NCBI GenBank assembly: GCA_036877525.1
Contig: JAZGTH010000062.1
Coordinates: forward strand, 7,372,501 to 7,436,500
Length of the DNA stretch: 64,000 nucleotides
Direction: 5' to 3'
From: Chromobotia macracanthus
Lineage: Eukaryota; Chordata; Actinopteri; Cypriniformes; Botiidae
Below the pieces are notes generated by a model. The model searched no databases, was not told the DNA's origin, and was given only the letters and a program-made list of their open reading frames with translations. Every line of letters starts with the position of its first letter. Position 1 is the stretch's first letter. Made by a program: the position numbers and the translations under genes. Shown here in pieces: positions 1-9,428 of the stretch.

Positions 1-316
1 TCACAGACCACCAAAGACCTTTAACAAACTGCTTCCATAAGCCAAAACAAAAAACATATTTTAAATACAATGGAATCGCATAATGATGACACTCATGAGA
101 AATTGTTGTTGCTCAAGATTTTTTTCAAAAGGAAATTGTATTCTGAGTATGGAAACAAGTAACCATACCGTACAGGTTCTTCGAGTAATCTAGTCCCCTG
201 ATCTAGAGCAGTTGATGTGGGTTCAGTATCACATCCTGTGTTTACTGCTGCATGTGCGTTTGAGTGCTACCGGCCGTGTAACTGCCAGCTCTGATTGGTG
301 CCTTCCACTTTTGCAG

Positions 317-359
317 GTTAGTTATAAGCATCGGGATGGCTCGGTCCGGGGATAAGAAG
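317..359 (+). other. Candidate short first coding exon (orphan)
   Basis: A pyrimidine-rich stretch ending in CAG is followed by 43 bases and then a good donor (AAG followed by GTAACT). The block holds an ATG at 336 that opens eight codons reading MARSGDKK and ends in phase 0. The next plausible coding block, at 1666, needs two bases from its upstream exon, so the two cannot be joined directly. If they belong together, another exon lies between. It could equally be a chance splice-like block. I do not recognise the peptide. Confidence 0.2.
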
Positions 360-949
360 GTAACTTAGCTATCAAAAACTTCAGCACCTAAGATGCATTT
401 ATAGTCCTTCTTAGCACCAAAGCTGTTGAGTTTACAGTCTAAAAGCAGCTGTCAAAAGAAGTTTGACAGTCTGATTTTCAAATGTCAGCATCACACTATA
501 TTAATAAACAGCAAATATGCAAATGCAAATCTATTATCTGTTCTTGGCCTTGTGTTATATCATGCATCATTGTTGCAAACCTTATCTGTGCCATTGTATG
601 ACATGAAAGTTACCTTTCTAACTAGAACACGTTAGAATTGCATCTGCATGAGATGGTGTTGCGAAAACCAAAATATATTTCAAAAAGAGATTGCAACTTT
701 TCTGCAGCACACCATTGACATTTTTGTATGTGAACCTTATATATTTCTGTATTTGAATACCATGTGGCGCAACACGGCAGTGTTTATAATTTATTTCGGG
801 AAAGGTTAGAATGAACCTGAGAGCAGCAGACACTGTCATCTTTGTGGACAGAGACTTCAGCCCACAGAATGACCTACAGGCAGCAGGGCAAGCCCACAGG
901 AATGGACAAACAAGATATTGCACAGACAACACATATTTTCTTTTTATTT

Positions 950-1010
950 TATTTAAAAGGAATAGTTTACCCAAAAATTAACATTCTAGTAGTCCATCCT
1001 ATACTTCATT
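950..1010 (+). repeat. Fragment of a common cyprinid 'ttcaccca' DNA repeat
   Basis: The wording 'aaaggaatagtttaccc' followed by 'aaaaattaacattct' matches the left end of a palindromic non-autonomous DNA element common in cyprinid genomes. Only about 60 bases remain. Longer relatives lie at 8318-8500 and 38111-38320. Confidence 0.5.
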
Positions 1011-1482
1011 ATACATTAAAAATCCTGCCTCTCACAGAGGATCTAATTTTCGCTTACACATACACTATGTGTAGCAGCTTTGGTCTTCTGTTTAGGTGTC
1101 ACCGAAGCTGTTGATGTTTGGTGTTACTGATATCAGACCCGATGTTTGGATGACATTTGAAAGCTGGCAGAGAAGATTCATTCCATCATTTTTGGAAACT
1201 GTTTAGTTCTCATCTTTGTTGTACATGCAGGACTGTTAAAGTGATACGGCTACTTGGCAAAGACAGCTGAAGAGACATGCACAGTTGAATTTATTCTTGC
1301 ACCATTTATAAACTACGTCTCACAAACACAGTGATAGAGGAAAGACGGTTTTCTCTGCTGGATCAGGCAGACTTCTGGCCTTCAGGTCAAGAGAGATCCA
1401 CGTGTTTTACTTCTTAAGCTTATCTCCATTATATCTGACAAGCTGTGCTGCTACTACGTCCTATTTCCTGGTTCATATCTCA

Positions 1483-1526
1483 GCATGTCTAATTATGGTT
1501 TCCTGCATGTCTAATTGTGGTTTCCT
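1483..1526. repeat. Tandem duplication, 2 x 22 bp
   Basis: Two adjacent 22-base units (1483-1504 and 1505-1526) differ at one position. Each begins GCATGTCTAATT. It looks like a simple local duplication just upstream of the candidate exon at 1666. Confidence 0.7.
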
Positions 1527-1665
1527 AACTTCATGTAACAGTTGTACATACAAAAACTGAGAAAAACGTTTTCTTTCTTTCTCAGTATTTCTCCTATCTT
1601 TTAATATTTCCACCAGTAGTTAAGTGAGATCCTTAAGTCTGGTGTGGATAAGCTGCTGTCTTCAG

Positions 1666-1991
1666 AGGAGATGTGGACCTCAGGCTAATCCTGGGAGCGT
1701 CCCGCAACAGACAATGGCTCATGGACGAAGAGCCCATTAAACTTAATGAGAGCGATGAAGAGGAGGATAAGGAGATTGAGGGTCAAAAAGTATGGCACTT
1801 ACCTTATATATTTTTAATATTTGTACTTAAATTAGCATCTTTTAATGGTGTTACCTCATTTCCAAACCACATGTACTACTTTGAGGGGAGGGACTACTTT
1901 AAAAACCCCAGTGCAGAGGAAGACCTTTGAACGGACACTTAAGAAGCAGCTTGCTGAACTCGAGGATGCTGGGAAAAAGGCCACTCACTTC
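1666..1991 (+). CDS. Unidentified spliced coding blocks (partial gene or relic)
   Basis: Two open blocks look like consecutive exons. The first, 1666-1789, follows CTTCAG and ends before GTATGG. It encodes an RLILGASRNRQWLMDEEP-type segment and then a strongly acidic run (ESDEEEDKEIEG). The second, 1917-1991, follows TGCAG and ends before GTAATA. It encodes a basic, probably helical segment (KTFERTLKKQLAELEDAGKK). The 127-bp intron joins phase 0 to phase 0 and the frame stays open, which is unlikely by chance. Acidic followed by basic or coiled segments are typical of nuclear or scaffold proteins, but I do not recognise the family. The start, the end and any further exons are not found. It could be a live gene, an alternative upstream transcript or a gene relic. 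Confidence 0.35.
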
Positions 1992-2419
1992 GTAATAAAG
2001 CAGGGGCAGTGTAATTACATTAAGCGTGATATAATATATATTAAAATGTTTAATTATTGCCTCTCTGTCTGTCTGTCCGTCAAAACAAAAATGTGGCCTT
2101 CCTTCCTTCAATTTAAATTGTTATTTTGAATGTAACATTTAGAATCGGCACCCAAACTAATACTTAAAAGCATAACTAAAAACAGCATAAATAATAAAAA
2201 AGAAACCACATTTACCATATATAAATGTAATGTTTGGATCACTTTCTCATTACAAATATCAAGTGTATACTTACAGTCGACCTATACGTACGTTTTGGGA
2301 ATCGACCTAAAATCCAAGTATTTGTTTAAAAAAGTAGATTCGATCATTTTTTTATTTTATTTTTTTGTGGATGGTGGTGCTTTTTTATTGTCGTAAGATA
2401 ATAAACAAAGGCACTAACT

Positions 2420-2613
2420 GGAGGATGTGATTTCGGGGAAGTAGGCGGAGTGTGTGCGGTAAATACTCAGGTGTTGAACGCTTTTCTGCAGTCTGATCAG
2501 TCGTTGCGACACACTGAGCAGCAAGAGCTCTCTGCATCAATATCAGCACTTCTTTACAGTGTTTAATCGAAATTAAATCACTTACGAATGTAAATCTACC
2601 GATGAGACGACCG
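2420..2613 (+). promoter_or_regulatory. Putative promoter and non-coding first exon of traf3ip2l
   Basis: This short, relatively CpG-containing stretch ends at a good donor (CCG followed by GTATGT at 2614). It includes a STAT/GAS-like palindrome TTCGGGGAA (2432-2440) and a GC-box-like GGCGGAG. If the exon ending at 2613 is spliced to the acceptor at 4521, the frame leading into the main exon has a stop (TGA 2603-2605) and no intervening ATG. Translation would then begin at the ATG at 4588. The transcription start is not visible. This is an inference from splice signals and composition. Confidence 0.35.
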
Positions 2614-4520
2614 GTATGTATGTGTTTTAGTACTTTTGCGCAATTGTAAGCGAATAGTTTCTCCTCGACTGTCTCTAGTTGGTGTTTCTGCGCCTAGTTA
2701 TTATAAGGTTCAAAATCACTTCACAAACTTTTTCAAACAAGCTGCAGTTTTTTGACGTTTATAGGCATGCAGTGTTTTCTAAGACTTTAGATAAGAGAGA
2801 GTCACATTACGTGTGTAGTATAGCAAACTTTGTGAAAACCTTTGCCTTTTTTATTGGGACGACAAAGTGCAGCATGTTTCAGTTGTGCGCCGTTTAACTC
2901 GACGGCAGCGAGTATGAACTTGTATCACGAGGATACACGTTATGAAATGACGACACTCATAAATTCATCAAAATATCATAGATTGCGTCACAATTATTGA
3001 TAAAAATGTTTTCCCTTGGTAGCAACCACCAAAGTCAGTGAAATAAGATAAAGAATAGAAATATTATGGTAGCATCATACACTCTTTAAAGGGGACACAA
3101 TGTTCATTTTATTTATTTAGATTCTTCAGTAGTAACTGTACAGTACCATTGTGGAAGATAGTGTGGTTACCATTGTACATATTCCTAAGTGTATACATTT
3201 ACAGTTTTTACATTTTCCTTATTTAGATATTGAAAGAATAGGCTTATAAATCTAACCATTTATTTATCCATTTACATTTGACATAATTTATTGTACAGCT
3301 GTTCAGAACAAACATGGTGTATGTAGGTTGAACTTTGGTGTGATTTTCTGGTAATAAACGTCATTAAACACACTACCAGCCAATCTGCTTTGTTTGTGCT
3401 TTTGAAATAGAGTATGTTAGTTACTTGTAATTTCCCATAATGTCTCATTTTGGTCTGGGCTGAGCAGTATTGAGGTTTTTTCCACTGTTGATGTGATGTG
3501 CACTGATATTTCATACTGTAACTAGTTCTCAGGACTGAAAGAAAATCCCCTTAACACACTTGTGGTTTCAGTAGCCAAAGGTTGTCGCTTTTTCTAAATG
3601 TAAGCTTTTAATCATCAGTCAAGACTACTCAAGACATCCATAATGAAGTTAAATATTATGCTTTTTGTTTTGTTATTTGTGGTAAGTACAAATATAATAG
3701 CACAGTGTTTCAAAACTTATGGATCACTTTTCAGAGTTGTGTGCTGATTGGATATTTGAAATGGACGCAGCCCATTTCTGTTTCTGATGATGTCTTCTCT
3801 GCGCTGCTCACAGTCGGCTGCATATAGGTAAAATAATGTCAAAATGACATAGAATTTATCATTTTAATTATTTATGCATTTATAGGCCGGGTCCAAAATT
3901 AACCTTCTTGTCTTACCTTCCGATAAATTTGTTAAAGTGTACCAGGCATTCATATTTAATACTAGCTATGAAACTTCATTATGTATTATTTTATTTACAA
4001 TATTTTTGTCCTCATGACATTGGAATTCATTTTGTTTTTCAGTTGCATTTTTACAGCAAACAGTGTCTCACTTACAAAACACATCCCATTGTTACTGTAA
4101 TAAAATACAATACATCAAGTTACAACAATAAAAGTAGACTTAAATTATTATATACAGAGAACCCAAAAAGTATATGGACACTTACACCTGGCAATGTATG
4201 TCACTGCATTAGATAACAAAAACTCAAACCATGTGGCATCTCTTCTCAGAACTGACTTTACCTTTCTTAACCATTTTGCAGTGACCTTTACACAGCTGGT
4301 CTTATATTTTTAGCAGAATATTTTGTATGAAGTCAGCTCTTGACATTTTGCTTAAAAACTGTTTGTGCTTCCCTTATTTCAAATCCATGACTGTTGTTTT
4401 GCTCTATATTCTATACTTATCACTGTGTATTATTGTGAAATAAAAAGACCTCTTCACATTTTTTGTTTTGTTTTATAGACTATATCTGAATTCATAAACT
4501 TACTTTTTCTCAATATCTAG
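2614..4520 (+). other. Probable 5' intron of the traf3ip2-like gene
   Basis: The stretch runs from the donor at 2614 (GTATGT) to the acceptor CTAG ending at 4520. It is AT-rich and mostly unique to the eye. At 4140-4180 it has a fragment with the 'agaacccaaaaagtat' wording seen at the edges of degenerate fish DNA transposons. At 3643-3827 it has a small splice-like hydrophobic reading frame, described in the findings. No repeat copy or conserved gene is evident otherwise. Confidence 0.4.
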
Positions 4521-4587
4521 GTATATTCCCCCCCTTGAGCACTACAGTTTACAATCCTTCAACTTTCCAGAAGAGAACGACGAGACT

Positions 4588-6363
4588 ATGGATAAAACCA
4601 ATATCGACGACACTATCTGTGACTTTGACTCCACAGATTCTCGACTTACTGGCGCTGAGTCTTGCATGTCTGCAAATGAATCCTCTCTCAGCTCCCAGTC
4701 TGACTTTCCAAACAGGAATGTCAAGTACAGATCCACACAGTCTAGCTACAGCCCATACCAGCCCCCTCTAGGTCTTCCCTGTGGCTACAGTCCCCAGACA
4801 CCCTTCCCCAGTCAGACTGAGGTGTGTATGAGCACCCTGGAGCCGCACAACAGTGACCTGCCCTACTTTACTTCACTGGGCAGTAGTTCAGTGGAATACC
4901 CCAGTGGCAACCTCCCCTCCTGCTTGGTGTCTGGGAATTTTTGTAGCTACCCTAGTGATTCCTGCTACTCTTGCTCTCCAGACAGGCAGAGTCAGGAAGA
5001 ACCGAGTCTAGAACTGCCTCGCTCGCTGCGCTCTACCCCAACTGCATTTGCTCCTCACAGCTACTACTTGCCCTCGCACCCCTGCCCGTCTCGTGGGCCA
5101 CCCTGCTGTAGCCAGTACCCTCTGGATGTGTGTCGTACGGATCAGGGTTCCCATCACAGACCGCGTTATCACGTGCCCTGTTGGCCTCCACGTAAGTTTA
5201 CTCTTGTTTGGGTTCCATGTTCTTTACGATTGATTCACCAGTGAATCAGTTTCTTACTTGGAACTTGTGCCAGGAGCCAGTTAATCAACATTATTAAAAC
5301 GATGCATTATTAACATTATTCAAAACTTTGAATTATCTAACAGCCTTTGCTTGCATGTTCTGCTTAATATCTCACTCATTTCATCCCTTCCTATTAACAG
5401 GCCCTGAAAACAGCAGGCAGTCAGGCTTCACTCAGAGGTAATGTACAATAGTGGTGAGTTTATGGTGTGATGTGGGTTACAGCCAGTCTCTGAAGATATG
5501 TTACATTACTGTTTTTCACAGAAAACCTTTAGTTTTCTGAGTTTTGATTCAGTGTTCTCATTTACACAGTGGCCACACCTCTCCACACCCTCGAGCTAAA
5601 CTAACTCCAAGCACAGCCCCCTTGTCCCTGGAGCAGAGTGAGTAGAGACAGTTGAGCGTTGCAAAACATTAAAAGAATGTGAAATTTGAGCATAATGTAT
5701 GTGCTTTTAACTTCAGACTACAATTTAGAAAAAAATGACAGCTCATGTCAACATGTTATTGACTGTTTAAGAAGCTTCTCAAACGTAAACACAATAAAAT
5801 TTAGTGTGTTTAATGTTTTACAAACATTGCATATATATTAGATTTTGTATTATCTTTGAATTTGTTTAAACTACGTAAATTATTGTTATTGTTTTGTTTT
5901 AAAGTTAGTTTCAGCTTCAGTCATATTTAGAGTTTTTAATTTATATTGTTTCTGGGAGGCTGTTCAAATGCTTTCTTTGGCTCTTCATTTCTGCAGGGAA
6001 GGTGTTTGTTACTTATGAAGCAGACAATGAAAAACATGTGAAAGAGATTATCAACTTTGTTGCGCTACTGAGACACAATGGCTTCTATACTCACGTAAGA
6101 CAAGTTACCTGTTCCAAATGGTACCGTCTCCAAATATGATGTTAGTCAAAGATTTTAAGTCTCTGATTTTGTTTGTTTTTATTTTATTTTTTTCAGATTG
6201 ACATGTTTGAGCAGCAGTTTAAAAGCATAAGCAAGATTGACTTCATGGAGCGATACATAAATGAGGTAAATAAACATTAAGTTTAATATGGTCTGCATTG
6301 GATGGTCAGTTACTTTTGATAGAGTCTTGTTTTCTTCTTTAGAATGACACATTTGGCAAGCGA

Positions 6364-6395
<32 letters not shown>

Positions 6396-9321
6396 TTTCC
6401 CAAAGCGATGTAACAGCGATGTACAGTACATTTAAGGTGTACATTTGTTATCAGCATGTGTTCAGTATGTGGAATTGAACCCACAACCTTAGTGCTGCTA
6501 ACAAAATACTCTTCCTGTTGAGCTACAGGAGTACTTGTTTGATTCTGTAGATTTACTCTATTACAAATTTATTGACCAATAAGATCCAGGTTTTGTGTCG
6601 TGTCTGGAACCAGCTTTAATATTATTTTTGTCAGAGTGACGCCATTTGTATAAAATAATGAATATTTTATTTATTACGAAAATGTTTTTATTTAAAGTAA
6701 AGTATAAAGCAGTGTTGTAGTGCTCTGTTGTCTAAGCTGCTCCTTGTGGTGCATTTTGACACTTTCCTATGTGACAAAACCTTTATAATTACATGTGGCA
6801 ATTCCGCTTTCTGTGCTCACAAGTTTGTGCTTGTTAAATTAAACTGGACTTGTGGCACAGTTGTTACATACACTTTGACATTTGTGCTATCACTCAGGGC
6901 AGTAAAACATGGGTAGGTACAAGGCAAATTATTTGGGGTAAAATGGAATTTCACAGTCGACTTAGTGTACCTCAGTGTTTGGTTTATTATTAATAGTGAC
7001 ATCTCTAAACTTGAGATAACTAGACAACAGAAATTACATTCAATTTTTTTAGATATTCTATTATTATTAAGGTATGAGCCACTGTCACTCAAAATATCTG
7101 TGCATGATTGTTTATCAGATAGGTTGTGTTTTAAATGTATTGTGTAAAATACGTTTTTGTTTGCTTTGGTGGTAGTAGGCATTAATTTGCTTTTTTTGTT
7201 TTGCTTTTTTCATTTTGCTCCTGGGGAAGGCCTGTATCATTTGCATTTCATTGTAATACATTTTGATGGTAAAGGTATTATCTGATAATATTTACATATT
7301 TGCCTTTGGCTTCTGATCAAAACAAATGTTTGAAATGTTGGTTCATATGTTATCACTGAGAATCTGAGGCTCTTTAAGGGAGCAGACTGCAGCTGGAAGA
7401 ACTCGTTCTGTATTTATAACACAAGCACTTTATGTGTGTATTCCTACTATTGAACTGCAAAGAGTGGAATGTCAACACACAGCCTGTTGGGGGCTGTATC
7501 AATTGAGACTCGACATTTTTAGCTCAGTGTCATCATATGTCTTTCAAATGTCACCCTTTAAGTTTGTAAATGGCAAGGATTGGTCCCTGACAAACATTTG
7601 ACAAACCTATTAGGTATTCACTTTGAAATAAATATATATATAATGCCTTTTCTTATAAATGCCATGTGACTGTCTCTGTCCAGGATTTTCTATGTTTATT
7701 TGCTTTGATAACTTTCTCTTCTGTGCATTTCATGGGCAATAAAAGAAACGGTAATAAAGGGATATTAAATCATGAAAAGTGTAGTCATATAGAATTGGTT
7801 ATTTAGACCTCAGAAGATGTTTCATGCTCTTGAAGTATCAAGTAGGTGTGCTACAACCTGACAACCTGGCTACTGACCTTCAGCACTTACAAAATTAAAC
7901 CTCAGATGAACTATAGAGAAGAACAAGTCATCTGAAGGAATTGTTCCATGAAAATGCTAATGAATATGTTGTGCATGTGTGTTTGTGTGTTTTGTAATGC
8001 ACAGAAAGATTATCTGATCATCATAGCCATTAGTCCAAAGTACTACGAGATTGTAACCAGTGCATCATTTTGCATTGAAAATGACGAGACACTCAACACT
8101 GTCTACATACACAAACAGGTATTACAAGTTTAAAACTCTTTGTTAGATTAAAAGTGGTGGCTTAGCATTTTTTAACCTTTGCTATATGCATTTTGTCTTT
8201 TAGTTACAAAATGAATTCATTCAGAATGGGGCAAGGAATTACAGATTTATCCCCATCTTGTTTCCAGGTGCCAAGAAGGTAAAACTGTTTCTCTCTCATT
8301 ATCTAAACCCATTTAATTGAATGAATAGTTCAAAATGACAATGATGAAAATGTAAAATGATCAAAAATGAAAATAATTCAAGTCATGTATTTACTGTTGT
8401 GTCATTTCAACCCTGTCTATCTTTCTTTTGTGGGAAACAAAAGGTGATATTTATTGAAGAATATCCTGGTCGTTCTTTTCTAAATAATGAAAGTAAATAT
8501 GAACTGAGGCTGTGAAGCACCAGAATAATCTTGGTTGTTTTTACACCAAAAATGAGCTGAAAAGCTGCTGTGCAGTGTTGTGCAGTAAATAATGACCCAA
8601 AATGTTTGTTTGTTCCTTACACAAGACTGTCATAAGACTGCTGAGGGTTTCTGAAGACAGCACATGAGTTAACTGGACCACTCTTATGATTCTGCAGTGG
8701 TGTTTTGTTGTTCTGGAGCTTGACAACACCAGTCCTCATCCGCTTTCATTATATTAAAAATTGTGGTTGGGATATTCTTCAAAAAAAAGAAAAAAATCTT
8801 TGGTGTTTTTCAGAAGTAGTTCGGGTTCATTTTATTTATATAGCACTTTTCACAATTTTGCATTGTTGCAAAGCAGCTTTACAGAGACAAGTTTTAGAAA
8901 AACTACTTTTTGTAATCTTGACTGGTCTTGAGTTGCTGTAACTTTTAAGAATTGGTTGTACCTATTTTTTAAAATTATATCAGTCTGGATTTTAAAATTA
9001 CTTGTATAGCTGAGTTGATTAAACTTAAAAATTTAAGGCAGCAAAGTTTTTTTTACAATGTAGTTAATACATGAACAGAGTATAGAAATAAGGAAAAAAA
9101 TAAAAGATAAAATGCTATTACACTTCTGTAATCTTTAATATATCTGTTGTGCCTGTAATCTGTTTACCCATCAGTGTCATGTCCCATCATGGCTTCAAAG
9201 TACACAAATCTTCACCTGGCCCAGAGATCGAGATGACATTCTTCGTAGACTTATGCGTGTTGAAAAATACAACCCTCCACCCATAGGGGAGCTGCCCACC
9301 ATTGTCTCCATCCCCATTTAG
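4588..9321 (+). CDS. traf3ip2l: TRAF3IP2/Act1-like adaptor, SEFIR domain (eight coding exons)
   Basis: This is an adaptor of IL-17 receptor signalling. Family members bind the receptor through SEFIR-SEFIR contact and recruit TRAF proteins in the cytoplasm. Coding exons are 4588-5191, 5401-5437, 5570-5637, 5997-6094, 6197-6265, 8005-8118, 8204-8278 and 9175-9321. All have GT-AG borders and their phases match throughout, giving 403 aa. Residues 1-236 are low-complexity, rich in Ser, Pro, Tyr and Cys, and probably disordered. Residues 237-390 form the SEFIR domain: RKVFVTYEAD strand, HNGFYTHIDMFEQQ, MERYINEKDYLIIIAISPKYYE, NYRFIPILFPGAKK and HVPSWLQ. The C-terminal tail ends LPTIVSIPI, as in mammalian Act1. 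The ATG at 4588 has A at -3 and G at +4. The frame is open upstream to the acceptor at 4520, so a longer N-terminus is possible. At 403 aa it is shorter than human TRAF3IP2 (about 570). The position beside negr1 rather than fyn/rev3l suggests the '-like' paralogue. Confidence 0.9.
6366..6534 (-). repeat. tRNA-derived SINE, reverse orientation, with poly-T tract
   Basis: On the minus strand this reads as a tRNA-like head (CTGTAGCTCAACAGG, then GTTAGCAGCAC). A B-box-like GGGTTCAATTCC follows, then an unrelated body and a tail with CATCGCTTTGGG. It ends in a long A run, seen as T at 6366-6400. It is the same family as the copies at 27.7, 51.7, 52.7 and 54.4 kb. It sits in the traf3ip2l intron between the exons at 6197 and 8005. 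Confidence 0.7.
6535..8004 (+). other. Intron of traf3ip2l, no other gene seen
   Basis: This is the remainder of the largest coding intron of traf3ip2l, ending at the acceptor GCACAG before 8005. It is AT-rich with many short chance reading frames. No repeat family or conserved motif stands out. Confidence 0.6.
8318..8500 (+). repeat. Degenerate cyprinid palindromic DNA repeat
   Basis: Wording such as 'gtgtcatttcaaccctgt' and 'tttcttttgtgggaaacaa', then 'attgaagaatatcctgg', follows the internal order of the cyprinid element better preserved at 38.1 kb. It lies in the last intron of traf3ip2l. It carries no coding capacity. Confidence 0.5.
8826..8892 (+). repeat. Common teleost 'tatagcacttttcacaa' repeat fragment
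   Basis: The stretch with TTTATTTATATAGCACTTTT and AAAGCAGCTTTACAGAG matches a short interspersed motif seen many times in fish genomes. About 67 bases are recognisable, within the last intron of traf3ip2l. The family name is not certain. Confidence 0.5.
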
Positions 9322-9371
9322 TTCATGTACCTGAAAAGTTAGATTTGTGATTGTTGGGTGTTTTTAACCAT

Positions 9372-9428
9372 TAAAGCTGTTGTATTTGATACAATCTTTA
9401 TATTAAACTCAACACACTGGTCATTAAA
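9372..9428 (+). terminator. Probable polyadenylation signals of traf3ip2l
   Basis: Two ATTAAA hexamers, near 9372 and 9423, follow the stop codon by about 50 and 100 bases. ATTAAA is the commonest variant of the AATAAA signal. No canonical AATAAA is seen closer, so the 3' UTR is probably short. The cleavage site is not determined. Confidence 0.4.

Noticed and set aside
4535..4771. Alternative frame overlapping the main traf3ip2l exon
   Set aside because: It is a shadow of the true frame, which continues through phase-matched exons into the SEFIR domain.
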